From NCBI RefSeq assembly GCF_027579695.1, contig NC_083586.1, positions 6,692,001-6,756,000 of the forward strand: a stretch of 64,000 nucleotides of DNA, written 5' to 3'. This DNA comes from Neoarius graeffei. Taxonomy: Eukaryota > Chordata > Actinopteri > Siluriformes > Ariidae. Every line of letters starts with the position of its first letter. Within the stretch, counting starts at the first letter, position 1. Made by a program: the position numbers and the translations under genes. The notes below the pieces were generated by a model. That model had not been told where the DNA came from and ran no database searches. It saw only the letters and a program-made list of their open reading frames with translations. Below, one piece after another: positions 9,747 through 21,060 of the stretch.

Positions 9747-10970
9747 TCAGTATCTGGTGTGACACCCTTGTGCAGCAATAACTGCAACTAAATGTTTCCG
9801 GTGACTGTTGATCAATCCTGCACACCGGCTTGGAGGAATTTTAGCCCATTCCTCCGTACAGAACAGCTTCAACTCTGGAATGTTGGTAGGTTTCCTCACA
9901 TGAACTGCTCGTTTCAGGTCCTTCCACAACATTTCAATTGTATTAAGGTCAGGACTTTGACTTGGCCATTCCAAAACATTAACTTTATTCATCTTTAACC
10001 ATTCTTTGGTAGAACGACCTGTGTGCTTAGGGTCATTGTCTTGCTGCATGACCCACCTTCTCTTGAGATTCAGTTCATGGACAGATGTCCTGACATTTTC
10101 CACTGGTATAATTCAAAATTCATTGTTCCATCAATGATGGCAAGCTGTCCTGGCCCAGATGCAGCAAAACAGGCCCAAACCATGTGTGGCAGTGGGGGCG
10201 TGGTCAAGCATCGGTTTGTGACAGGAGGGCGGAGTCAGGGAAGGTAAGTGGCAGAATCACTACACCTGTCGTTAATTAATGTGTTTGTGTGTCTTCCCAG
10301 TGACCGCGCCCTATTTAAGGAGAGAGAGCGAGAGCAGAGGGAGCTCTCTCCTCAACCAGATGACTGATGTGTGTGCGTGTGTCTGGGTGTGTGTGAGAGA
10401 GTGCATATAGGCTGAAAAGCTGAATAAAAGCCAGTTTTGTTAACTCCGTTCTGTCCTGCTGTCCTTCTGTGCTCCACCCACCTATACAAACTGTCACACC
10501 ATGCTATTACCACTATCATGTTTCACAGATGGGATAAGGTTCTTATGCTGGAATGCAGTGTTTTCCTTTCTCCAAATATAACACTTCTCATTTAAACCAA
10601 AAAGTTCTATTTTGGTCTCATCTGTCCACAAAACATTTTTCCAATAGCCTTCTGGCTTGTCCACATGATCTTTCTGGCTTGTCCACATGGCTTTCTCCTT
10701 GCAACCCTGCCATGCACACCATTGTAGTTCAGTGTTCTCCTGATGGTGGACTCATGAACATTAACATTAGCCAATGTGAGAGAGGCCTTCAGTTGCTTAG
10801 AAGTTACCCTGGGGTCCTTTGTGACCTTGCCGATGATTACACGCCTTGCTCTTGGAGTGATCTTTGTTGGTCGACCACTCCTGAGGAGGGTAACAATGGT
10901 CTTGAATTTCCTCCATTTGTACACAACCTGTCTGACTGTTAATTGGTGGAGTCCAAACTCTTTAGAGATC
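9747..10970 (-). pseudogene. Tc1-A transposase (DD34E), interrupted
   Basis: Read from high to low coordinates: helix-turn-helix region with WRKFKTIVTLLRSGRPTKIT (10607-10924), catalytic region with MRPKIELFGLNEK near 10590-10625, then after the solo LTR the C-terminal part from about 10103 to 9747 with [11 protein letters not shown] (second catalytic Asp), [15 protein letters not shown] (the Glu) and the family end CHTRY. Frameshifts, the LTR and the loss of the N-terminus make it non-functional. The intact enzyme would cut and paste the element at TA sites. Confidence 0.88.
10185..10498 (+). mobile_element. Solo LTR (314 bp)
   Basis: It begins TGTGGCAGTGG and ends CTGTCACA, with a perfect 5-bp duplication CCATG at 10180-10184 and 10499-10503. 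A TATA-like CCCTATTTAAGG (10310) and an AATAAA (10423) are placed as in an LTR promoter and poly(A) signal, which sets the plus orientation. It sits in the catalytic region of the Tc1-A copy and is therefore younger than it. Confidence 0.88.
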
Positions 10971-10980
10971 GTTTTGTAAC

Positions 10981-12256
10981 TATTAAGTCAAACTGGTGAA
11001 TAATTTTAACGTTACTGTGGGGGAAAACAGATGGGAGAAAAAGAAGAAAAAATGGTGAGCACCTCGAATCAGCTGATCAATAATTACAGCCGAATTCGCA
11101 TCAGCTGAGTGTGATGTCGTTGTGCACGACAACACGAAGGGCTGTAGATGTTTTTAATTAGGTTGAGCTGTGAGCAAGAAGACGCTAAAAGTTCTGAATG
11201 AGTACTGCTGTGCTTTCAACACAATTCTTTGGAATACTGTGCATACAAGAGGTCTGAAAGACTGGAGAGGCAGCCGGTGAGCATTTGCATTCTACTATGC
11301 TTCATTCTGTGTGCTGGAGTTGGAATTATTTAATGTAGTGTTTGATTTATTGTTAACATCGCATCTACTGTCTGGCTTCGGCTACGTGACTGTGTAATGG
11401 TGTTTAATTGTGGTCATTTTAAGCTGCTTTGTTTAGCAAATGCAGCGGGAAGTTTGGTTTCTATTAATTGTTCTTTGACAGTGTCTTGAATTTTAAAGGT
11501 ATAGGCCTGGGCACAGACTGCTTTCATTGAATTTAGTACTTGATATCTGCATTACGTTAATGGTAGCTGCAGTAAGTTTCATATGGGTTATTTTAAAGCT
11601 CTGGAAATGTTAATTCAGTGCGGACTGTTACAGTATTTATTTTCTGTCTATATTTTATATTTCTTTGGATTATTTATTGAATTCTCTAGTAGTTTAATGT
11701 GTATGCTAAAGAATTTATTCTATTTATGCTCTTTTTCTATAAATGTTTGATTTAAATCTACGTTAGTTTGTATTGCTTGAAGATCTTATAAATTGCATTT
11801 AGGTCTGTATTAATTGATGGTTGTTATATATTTATAGCTTATTTGCACAAAAGTATTGCATTTTGCACATTTTATAGAATTGTGAATAACTGCTGTTGTG
11901 TTTTTCTTTTTCTCTATTTTGTTCCCTGAAAGGTTTTTCACCTAAGAGCTAAAGACTAGAGACTAAAGACAAAAGTAAAGACTAAAGTTAAACGAATTGT
12001 TCCTTGCTGCTAATTATACTATTCATTACTACTGCAACTGACTGTTGATATCACAACCTTTATGGATCTTTGCTTTGAACTTTAATAAAAAGAGAAAAAA
12101 AGAAAAGAGGAAACAAACAATTCTTGTCAAGTCTTTCAAGTTTTTGAGTGGAATCCAGTTATCCTAAACCTCCATCAGATGCCTCATTCCTTTATTCAAG
12201 TTGGGGAAAATTGCACAAATCAGAATAACCAAACAAAAAATTGATGCAACTTGACA
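10981..12256. mobile_element. Unclassified 1276-bp insertion in Tc1-A
   Basis: It separates GTAAC (10976-10980) from GTAAG (12257-12261), a likely 5-bp duplication with one change, at a point where other copies of the transposon read straight through. The interior has no long frame. It has an LTR-like look near 11930-12100: a repeated AAAGACTAAAG run, then AATAAAAAGAG. A GTGAGC splice-donor-like site lies near 11277. It could be a solo LTR with poorly kept ends or a non-autonomous DNA element. Confidence 0.5.
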
Positions 12257-12404
12257 GTAAGCTTTTCCAGCCTGATGAGCATCAACAATGCTTTTTCTGA
12301 GGTCATCAATCATCCCATTGATTGAAAACGCCTGACTCTAATTTCACCTTAACTGCTAATCCTAGAGGTTCACATACTTTTGCCACTCACAGATATTGGA
12401 TCAT

Positions 12405-12784
12405 CTCATCTCATCTCATCATCTCTAGCCGCTTTATCCTTCTACAGGGTCGCAGGCAAGCTGGAGCCTATCCCAGCTGACTACGGGCGAAAGGCGGGGT
12501 ACACCCTGGACAAGTCGCCAGGTCATCACAGGGCTGACACATAGACACAGACAACCATTCACACTCACATTCACACCTACGGTCAATTTAGAGTCACCAG
12601 TTAACCTAACCTGCATGTCTTTGGACTGTGGGGGAAACCGGAGCACCCGGAGGAAACCCACGCGGACACGGGGAGAACATGCAAACTCCACACAGAAAGG
12701 CCCTCGCCGGCCCCGGGGCTCGAACCCAGGACCTTCTTGCTGTGAGGCGACAGCGCTAACCACTACACCACCGTGCCGCCCCTA
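12405..12784 (-). repeat. SINE-A copy in Tc1-A
   Basis: Full-length tRNA-derived SINE with tail TCATCTCATC at 12405 and head at 12775, flanked by the 12-bp duplication ATATTGGATCAT (12393-12404 and 12785-12796). It is younger than the Tc1-A copy. Confidence 0.9.
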
Positions 12785-12969
12785 ATATTGGATCATTTTC
12801 CTCAATAAATAAATAACCAAGTCGAATATTTTTGTCTCATTTGTTTAACTGGGTTCTCTTTGTCTACTTTTAGGACTCGTGTGAAAATCTGATGGTGTTT
12901 TAGGCCATATTTATGCAGAAATATAAAAGTTCTAAAGGGTTCACAAACTTTCAAGCACCACTGTAGATC

Positions 12970-13240
12970 AAATGAGAAAGGAGTAAATGACCTACTGTTG
13001 GCATCTGATCAGGACTGTGTCTCATTGCTTGACCTTAGCGCAGAATTTGATACCATTGATCTGAGCACTGATCTCCGACCATTCTTTAAGGGAAGTTAAG
13101 GGAACGGTTGTCTCCTGGCTCAGGACTTATTTAACTGGTCGCTCTCAGTATGTTGATGTAAATGGTGATTTTTCTAGACATCCTGAAGTAAAGTTTGGTA
13201 TTCCACAAGGTTGTGTCTTAGGCCCAGTGCTTTTTCCTTT
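12970..13240 (+). pseudogene. LINE reverse transcriptase fragment
   Basis: Broken frames show RT blocks in order: SDQDCVSLLDLSAEFDTID (the DLSAAFDT block with the first catalytic Asp), a region encoding VLSW and TGRSQYV-like sequence, then PQGCVLGPVLF. The YADD block is missing. Several frameshifts. Typical of CR1/L2-superclade non-LTR elements. Confidence 0.75.
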
Positions 13241-13988
13241 ATGACCCGCCATGTCTACGTTGATCAAAAGGCTATCTGCTGGTACCTTTTATAGTGAAGG
13301 CTACAACAGGGGGCAGAGCCTTTTCTTACAAAGGCCCACAGTTATGGAACAGAACATATCTGTTTTGTCAAGTCTTTTGTTAATAGTGTCTTTGAAGTAA
13401 ACGAGTCGATCTGGAGGGTCCTCAGACATAGTGTTTTGGTAAACTGGGATGTATGGATGCTGTCAGTCCCCCACTCACTTGCTCACTCAAGTTTGTTGAC
13501 AGTGTAGTGGCTGGCTGCTTTATGTCCCGGGGCACCCTCATGTCTGGGTAACCTTCTGGCTCTCCCCTTTTAGTTATGCTGTCATAGTTAGCTTTGCCGG
13601 AGTCCCTGCTTGTGCTCAACGCAAAATGTATACTGTTCCTACTCATCAGATAACATTGGGCATACCAAACAACCTATGTCCCCCCCCCATCTGTTCCTCT
13701 GAGTTACATGTCAATCCTGAGATCAAGATGCTAACCTCTTCTGCTCCTTGGACCTGCCTGATCCATCCTGTTGCCCTACGTCTGGTTGGAGTCTCATCAC
13801 ATCGCTCCTGTGGAGGACGACACCATATGGACAGTTGAAAGTCACACTTGGAAGATGCTCTGGGCACTTATAGTCATGCTTTTATGGCTGAGGACTACAG
13901 TTGACTTGCTAACTTCAGGACTGCAGTTGTCATGAGCAATTTTGCACTCAATGAAGAGTTATAACATCGACAAAACAGACGTCATGTT

Positions 13989-14560
13989 CTCATCTCATTA
14001 TCTCTAGCCACTTTATCCTGTTCTACAGGGTCGCAGGCAAGCTGGAGCCTATCCCAGCTGACTACAGGCGAAAGGCGGGGTACACCCTGGACAAGTCGCC
14101 AGGTCATCACAGGGCTGACACATAGACACAGACAAATCAAATCAAATCAAGTTTATTTGTATAGCGCTTTTAACAATAAACATTGTCGCAAAGCAGCTTT
14201 ACAGAATTTGAACGACTTAAAAACATGAGCTAATTTTATACCTAATCTATCCCCAATGAGCAAGCCTGTGGCGACGGTGGCAAGGAAAAACTCCCTCAGA
14301 CGGACATGAGGAAGAAACCTCGAGAGGAACCAGACTCAAAAGGGAACCCATCCTCATTTGGGCAACAACAGACAGCCTGACTATAATATTAACAGTTTTA
14401 ACAGGTATAACCCTCAACTGTCCTCATGGGGCCGTCCTTCACAGGAGCGGTGCGATAAAACTCCGACCAGACACAGGGCACCAGGATGATCAAGCAGGTC
14501 CGAGGGGCAGAAGAGGCCAGCATCTCAATCCCAGGATCAACATGTAACTCAGAGGGACAG

Positions 14561-14591
<31 letters not shown>

Positions 14592-15168
14592 AGAGAAAGA
14601 AAACACGTTGTTAGGTATGCCCTAAAAATGACAAGTATTAAATCTGTGTGGTAGGCTCGCAGAGACGAGAGTCTTTACATCAGGCATAACACACACAATG
14701 GCATGTTAATATGGTAAAATATATCATGACCTGCTCTTGGCTGGATGCTTGATTGGGTGATGGGAGCACATTCCTCAGCAATGATGAGATGCAGATGGGA
14801 CCCTTAGGGCTGGCCAAGACAATTCAGTTACATTTCACCGGGTCTGGGACATGCGACAGAATGTCTGACGGGCCCGATTCCCTGCAGGCTACGATAGCCA
14901 GTCGAGGTCTCCACCCTCTCCACCAAAAGATTTCCTGTTGACAGACAACCATTCACACTCACACCTACGGTCAATTTAGAGTCACCAGTTAACTTAACCT
15001 GCATGTCTTTGGACTGTGGGGGGAAACCGGAGCACCCGGAGGAAACTCACACGGACACGGGGAGAACATGCAAACTCCGTATAGAAAGGGCCTCGCTGGC
15101 CACGGGGCTCAAACCCGGACCTTCTTGCTGTGAGGCGACAGCGCTAACCACTACACCCACCGTGCTGC
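13989..15168 (-). repeat. SINE-A copy, split by a younger retroposon
   Basis: Halves at 13989-14135 and 14941-15168. The whole is flanked by a perfect 13-bp duplication CAGACGTCATGTT (13976-13988 and 15169-15181), proof of retroposition into the LINE 3' UTR. Tail at 13989, head at 15168. Confidence 0.9.
14136..14940 (-). mobile_element. Retroposon sharing the LINE 3' tail
   Basis: Inserted in the SINE with an 8-bp duplication ACAGACAA (14128-14135 and 14941-14948). Read on the minus strand, the 3' 265 bp are the same as the LINE end at 15190-15440, finishing in repeats of TTGAT. The 5' part (14400-14940) is unrelated and contains a run of 28 G at 14564-14591. It may be a non-autonomous element that borrows the LINE tail, or a second LINE subfamily. 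Confidence 0.7.
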
Positions 15169-15440
15169 CAGACGTCATGTTAAAACTGTTAAAAATGTTA
15201 TAATCACGTTGTCTGTTATCACCCAAATGAGGATGGGTTCCCTTTTGAGTCCTGGTTCCTCTCGACGTTTCTTCCTCATGTCATCTGAGGGAGTTTTTCC
15301 TTGCCACTCTCGCCACAGGCTTGGCTCATTGGGGATAGATGAGGGATAAAATTAGCTCATGTTTTAAAGTCATTAAAATTCTGTAAAGCTGCATTGCGGA
15401 CAATGTCTATTGTTAAAAGCACTATAAAAATAAACTTGAC

Positions 15441-16793
15441 TTTAAATGAGAGAGGATTGTAGTAGTAACAGTAGCAATAACACTGAGAATTCAAAGGAGT
15501 CAGATATTGAGGTCAAAACCGAAATGCACAAATGTAGAATTGACGGATTGAAATATTGATCGGTGATTTTAACAATGATAAACAGTTATTTTGATTAAAA
15601 AAGCAGCATGAAGGAAAGTGCAGAGGGTGAGCTGCTGAAGCCAGGTGCAGAGTACATTATCATGCTAAAAAGCAGGTAGAGTGGGAATTTTTTGCCTCAC
15701 AACATCAGGCCATAAAAAGAGTTTTTTTTTTTCTCTTCTGACCCTTTCTGTCACTTTGAGCTTATTTTCTTTTATCACTTGAATCAGTGTGTTAACCAAA
15801 TTAGGGGGATCATAACAGTAAAACATTGTGAAAGCCATATAGTCAAAAATTGTGATATTTTTGGTGAACCAATTTTTTTTTGTCACATAAAGAATGTCCC
15901 AATACTTAGGAAGAGCATGGAAATTTGTCACCTGTTTCTTGTTCGAGAAAGGACAGAGTATTGAATGCAGCTAGCATCACCCATGGGGCTCTCATGGGGC
16001 ACGTTTAATCCATCATAACACCACAACTGACTCAGAACGGTGATCTGGGAATGGGTGTACAGTGGCTGGTGGATGCACTTGATGCCAATCCTGGAAAGAC
16101 TATTGTGCGTGTGTGCAATGAGTACTGGTTGCGATATGACGAAAGTGCTAATCAGCTGTTTCCACTTCCAACTGTTAAGCTGACCGTGCAACAAGGGGAC
16201 AAGGAACCAATTTGGGGACTGTTTCATGAGCAATATTCATTGATCTGTTGGAAACAACAATATGGAAGAGGAGTAACAATGGGGACAAAAAGTGCTAGTA
16301 ACCTCTCTCTGTCCTTTCAACAGTCCCTCTATATGTCGCAAAGTCACATGGGACAGAAGAGGATGCTGAAAGTTGGAAATATCTGGACTTGAATGGACTG
16401 AGCTGGACATGCACATTGATTTTTTTTCTGTCACATTTACAAATTATTAGTAAGCATGTTAGTGTGCATGCTTCATGAAGCAGTGCGGCACACTATTGTT
16501 GTTCTTAAATTTACTTTATTTATTAGTATTGCACAATACTATTATTATTCTTTATTATTATTATCCTGCCAGATTTTTGGACTGCTTCTTCTCCTGCAAT
16601 TTTTGAGATAGAGACCCCAAACCAACTTTAAATCATGCGGTATGATTGGGAATGGTGTGCATGAATACAGCTTTTGGATTGCCGCACTTGTTCTCTCGTT
16701 CTTGTAATTTTGCTGTCATTTTTTTCCCCTAGAAAATGAATGGGGCTTATGTTTCGAGTCATCCTGCTTGGACATGCTTCATCAGAGCAGAGG
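15441..16793. other. Unassigned stretch
   Basis: No convincing gene. The 113-codon plus frame at 16051-16392 has no familiar motif. From about 16500 the ATTATTATT run followed by CTGCCAGATTTTTGGACTGC resembles the end of a common low-copy fish repeat. Confidence 0.3.
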
Positions 16794-17035
16794 TGGACAG
16801 TAACAAAGTACATTTACTTGAGTACTGTACTTAAGTACACTTTTTGAGTATCTGTACTTTACTTGAGTATTATTTTTTTGGAAACTTATGACTTTAACTT
16901 CACTATATTTGAAAGGCAAATATTGTACTTTTTACTCCGCTACATTTCTATCAAGGTCCTCGTTACTCATTACTATGAAGCAACTTTGAAAGTGGATGTT
17001 TTTTTCTTTTCTAAAACATGATTGGTTTTTCCGCA
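16794..17035 (+). mobile_element. hAT (Tol2-like) terminal fragment
   Basis: The CAGAGGTGGACAGTAACAAA terminus is followed by repeated GTACTTxAGTA motifs and TTGTACTTTTTACTCCGCTAC, the arrangement seen at Tol2-type hAT ends. The other end is not found downstream, so it is a fragment. Confidence 0.65.
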
Positions 17036-18202
17036 GGTGACACTGAGACAGCATATCAGTAATCACTAGGGTCACGTCACATCCATAGACTGCAGTGGCG
17101 GCTGGTAGTCTTTCAAACAGGGGAGGCTGGTCGGTTACGATATTTCCAGATTTTAAAAGAAAAAAACACATAAATTTTGCCCATACTCTTGCCTCTGATC
17201 TGGCTGATTGTTGGCAGGGTCACAAACTGTGAAATAACAGGTTCTTTTGGCCCATTAGCCTACTGTCCAATATACATGATGGTGGTGTTGGGGGGGGGTA
17301 TATTTTAATATTTTATATTTTAAAATTGTGGTATGTTGTTTAAAAATTGATCATTATTGAAAGCAGCTCTTTGTCAGGAACCTCAGCAATAACAGCAGAG
17401 TGTTCCGGAATAGGCACAAGCACTGACCTTGGGGAGCCAAACATAGAGCTGGGTGCCACACATTTCATTCAATGACACTTTCCCTATATTTTACTTATTT
17501 TGACTGAGAAATGTTTTATTGACAATTTTGATAACCCTTCACTTTTAATCCAGGTCTGTAGTGTGAAATGTTCTCGGCAGTGTTTTTGTTTAAAAATGTT
17601 TTCCAAATTGTAGCTGTGTTTAATTCATATCCAGAAAAATATATATTCCAATATAATATACTCAGCATAAACATTTTAAATAGATTCTATATTTTTGGTC
17701 CATCCATGACATATTACTAAAGTAGCCTATTTACTGTTGTTGATGTGGGTCACTTGCTGTTAGCCAATTCACTTTCTTGTACCAGGAGAGCTGAAAGGAA
17801 CGAGTATTATTCCCTACCTTTTTCACCAAGTCAATTTGAGGCGTTGGTCTACCATGCTCTTTAATTTTAATTTTTTCCTCAAAAGGAAGACTGGCAAATG
17901 GCTTCGCCAAAATTAAATCAGCAATGATTGGCCTCCGTGCGCAGCTTTCTTGCTAGCTAACTAGCCCCCTCAAGTTCAAGTTCAGTCACTCAAACGAAAT
18001 TTCTGGAACTAAGATAGCAAACTTGACAACACTATATTTACACTTTATTTACAATGAAAATATATACAAACTAAAAAAGCTGGTAGAAACCGTATGTAAT
18101 GAATGAAATCGAAATGTAAGCTGATCTCTTACAATACACCACAGCACTTGCGAATCCGCATGGGACTGAACTGAAATTCACCGCTGCCTGTCTATATTTG
18201 AC
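17036..18202. other. Unassigned stretch, possible hAT terminus at 17093
   Basis: CAGTGGCGGCTGGTAG at 17093 resembles a hAT terminus. A weak inverse match (CACCGCTGCCTG) ends near 18190, but no matching 8-bp flanks were found. A G run lies at 17289-17297. No gene seen. Confidence 0.3.
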
Positions 18203-18433
18203 ACATAGACACAGACACACATTCACACCTACGGTCAATTTAGAGTCACCAGTTAACCTAACCTGCATGTCTTTGGACTGTGGGGGAAACTGGAGCACCC
18301 GGAGGAAACCCACACGGACACGGGGAAAACATGCAAACTCCACACAGAAAGGCCCTCGCCGGCCACGGGGCTCGAACCCGGACCTTCTTGCTGTGAGGTG
18401 ACAGCACTAACCACTACACCACCGTGCCGCCCA
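18203..18433 (-). repeat. SINE-A copy, tail-truncated
   Basis: The head half of the SINE is complete (head near 18433). The tail side stops at GACACATAGACACAGACA. It lies next to a LINE RT fragment, suggesting insertion into it. Confidence 0.8.
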
Positions 18434-18600
18434 CCAAATAACATGAATAATTTTTTTCTGAAATCCATATTGGTGGTTATATAGAACATTATTTTTTTCT
18501 AGGTGCTGTACCATCCTTTTGTATACTAACTTTTCTAAGATTTTAGAAAATGCTGGTAAGATAGTTATTGGTCGATAGTTAGTGAATACACAAGGTCGAT
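18434..18600 (-). pseudogene. LINE reverse transcriptase fragment
   Basis: The minus frame shows NYRPITILPAFSKILEKLVY, KRMVQHLEKNN and NHQYGFQKK, which are RT blocks of CR1/RTE/jockey-type LINEs. It stops where the SINE begins. Only about 55 codons remain. Confidence 0.8.
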
Positions 18601-18615
18601 AATGAATACACAATC

Positions 18616-18900
18616 CTAGGCTAGCGGCCTAGTGGTTAGTGTGTCCGCCTCTTGATCGGGAGTTCTATTCACGGTCGGGTCATACCAAAGGCCATCATAA
18701 AAATGGTACCTACCATCTGGCAAGGCACGCTGCAATACAGATGCGAGTGCGGAGTTAAACTCTCGTGGTTACCAGAGGACTAGCCCCCCACTGTAACCCT
18801 AGCTATGTAATAGGCGAGAGGCCAAAGGCTATGGAAACGGAGATCGGCGCTGCCTGATGTGCCACATGGCGCGGGAAGGACTTTGACTTGATGACGTTGG
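18616..18900 (+). repeat. SINE-B, a second tRNA-derived SINE family
   Basis: The start GGCTAGCGGCCTAGTGGTTAG contains a good box A (TAGCGGCCTAGTGG). A degraded box B (AGTTCTATTCAC) follows about 35 bp later. The body runs to CTTTGACTTGATGACGTTGG. Distinct from SINE-A in body and orientation. Confidence 0.65.
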
Positions 18901-21060
18901 CTAAGTGTTCCTAATAAAGTGGCCACTAAGGCTACATCCACACGACAACGGCAACGAGATTTAAAAAAAAAAGTGTGTCCACATGGGCAACGGATCAGTA
19001 AAATATCAGGTACATATGGCAATGCAACGCTTGCTGAAAACGATGCAATACACATGCCACACCTGTGCGCTGTAAGACGGTCCCATCGGAGACACCACAA
19101 CAATAGAAGAAGTAAGGATGCATGCGCATAAACTATTATGCGCGAGACTTCATATTAGCCACAAAGTCAGAAAAATCTGTTCGTAAAATTACGTTATAAT
19201 GACCAAATACAATGAAAAGTATTTTTCCAGTCTCACCTGTGAAAGGTAATCCCATGTGATCTCGTTTGGACGGCAAACCTGTTGGTACAGTTAAACGTAG
19301 CACCTGAATGAGGCATCTTTATTCTCCGCTTTGACCCATCCAATATGGCGGCGAGGATGACGTATGATTCTACGCGGAAGGCGGCGTCTTTAATGGTCCG
19401 GAATAAATTGAATGCTACACGTTGATGGATTAATTTGTTCTTCTACGCTCTTTTTGAGGAATGTATTGTAGGACTTAAACCAACATCTGAAGAGGTGAGA
19501 TCGCTCCTTTTTTTCCCTATTTTTGCTGGCAGGATTGACTCTGCCCTAAGGGCTATTCTCTCTCTCACTTTGCACCATTACACAAATATTCACAGTGAAA
19601 ATATTTTGTAAGCGCGTTTCATGAACCAAGTTATAGGATTTGTTGACAACTCGCATCGAGTTCGTTACACTTCTACCCAACGTGAAGCACATGTGGTTGT
19701 GATGTCATCGCAAACAAATCCGTTCTACTCATCCAGACGACTTCACAACGGCGCCGTTGCCAGATCTTTCCACTCTGGAACCCGTTCTCAAAAGATTTCG
19801 TTTTGGGGCACCCAAAACGCCGGTGCCGTGTGGATGCCAGGCCGAAACGATAAACAATTTTATCAGATTCACCTGAATCCGTTGCCATGTGGACAGGGCC
19901 TCAGTTGAAGTTGATTTGAAATAGCTAACATGCCAACATGCTTAATGTATACATGTATGTACAGACACAAGTGTTCCTCATAAAGTGACCACAAAGTTGA
20001 AGTTGTGTTTATACAGTGACAAGTGGTCCTAATAAAGTGGCCACTAAGGTGAAGTTGATTTGTATTGGATAACATATGAACTGCTAGCCTGCTAAACATG
20101 CAAATTGCTAACATGCTAAATGTATGTGTGGGTTTATACAGACACAAATGTTCCCAGTAAAGTGGCCATTAAGTTGACGTTGATTAGTCATGGCTAACAT
20201 GCTAATGGCTGATATGCTCAATGAATATGTCTATGTTCTGACACGTGTTCCTAATAAAGTGGCCACTACGTTGGCGTTGATTTGAAATGGCTAACATACT
20301 AACTGCTCATCTGCAAACATGCCAATGAATAACACGCTGAATGCATACACGTATGTACAGACACAAGTGTTCCTCATAAAGTGACCACAAAGCTGAAGTA
20401 GATTTGTATTGGCTAGCATACTAACTGCTCGCCTGCTGAAGGCTAAACGACACAACACAGATACAAGTGTTCCTAATAAATTGGCCACAAAGTTGAAGTT
20501 GATTTGAAACTAACATGCTAAATGTGTTTATACAGACAAGTGTTCCTAATAAAATGCCACTAAGTTGGTTTGTATCAGATAACATAACTGCTACCCTGCT
20601 AATTTGCTAAAATGCTAAAGGCTAACATGCCAAGTGTGTGCACATATGTACAAACACAAATGTTCCTAATAAAGTGGCCACAAGGTTGCCGTTGATTAGT
20701 CACAGCTAACATGTGAAATGTATGTTTATACAGACATAGGTGTTCCTAATAAAGTGGCCACAAAGTTGGAGCTGATTCGTCACGGCTAACTTACTAACAT
20801 ACTGCTAACCTGCTAATGGCTGACATGCTCAATGTGTCGATATAGGTTTTTCACAAGTGTTCCTAATAAAGTGGCCACTAAATTGACATGGATTTGTAAA
20901 TGCTAACATGCTAATGGCTCATATGCTAAATGCTTGTATTTTGTATGTCTGAACACAAGTGATCCTAATAAAATGGCCACTAAGGTGAAGTTGATTTGTA
21001 TTAGCTAACATATTAACTGCAAACCTGCTAACATGCAAATTTGCTAACATGCTAAATGTA
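18901..21060 (+). repeat. Minisatellite-like array, about 12 units each with AATAAA
   Basis: Units share AAGTGTTCCTAATAAAGTGG then CCACTAAGTTGAAGTTGATT and GCTAACATGCTAA spacers. Core starts fall near 18907, 19970, 20023, 20149, 20246, 20367, 20467, 20540, 20660, 20742, 20858 and 20961, so spacing varies from about 50 to 130 bp. A DNA element (18930-19900) interrupts the first unit. No protein is encoded. Confidence 0.8.
18930..19900. mobile_element. Non-autonomous DNA transposon (971 bp)
   Basis: The inverted ends are GGCTACATCCACACGACAAC and, at the other side, CCGTTGCCATGTGGACAGGGCC, which share GGC....TCCACA.G.CAACGG. The flanks are TAA and TCA, suggesting a 3-bp TWA-type duplication as in PIF/Harbinger, with one change. 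The interior has CpG-rich segments and no transposase. Confidence 0.6.

Larger units (their letters stand above)
9626..12964 (-). mobile_element. Tc1-A transposon copy carrying three later insertions
   Basis: The high-coordinate end shows the family terminus CAAGCACCACTG and then TA. The low end lacks about the outer 75 bp of the terminal repeat. The body matches the better copy at 21061-22654. It is interrupted by a solo LTR (10185-10498), an unclassified 1.28-kb insertion (10981-12256) and a SINE (12405-12784). The segment holding the transposase start is deleted next to 12310. Removing the insertions leaves roughly 1.4 kb. Confidence 0.88.
12966..15440 (+). mobile_element. CR1/L2-type LINE: RT remnant plus 3' UTR, split by a SINE
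   Basis: It consists of an RT fragment (12970-13240), a short C-terminal remnant near 13300-13340 (FSYKGPQLW), a long 3' UTR (13410-13988) and, after the SINE insertion, the conserved 3' end (15169-15440) with AATAAACTTGACTT tail. The last 270 bp match 2594-2858. It is 5' truncated and dead. Confidence 0.8.

Noticed and set aside
16051..16392. 113-codon plus-strand frame
   Set aside because: No recognisable motif, no splice or promoter context; probably chance.
17093..18190. Complete hAT element with CAGTGGCGGCTGG ends
   Set aside because: The second end matches only weakly and the 8-bp flanks do not agree, so only a possible terminus is reported.
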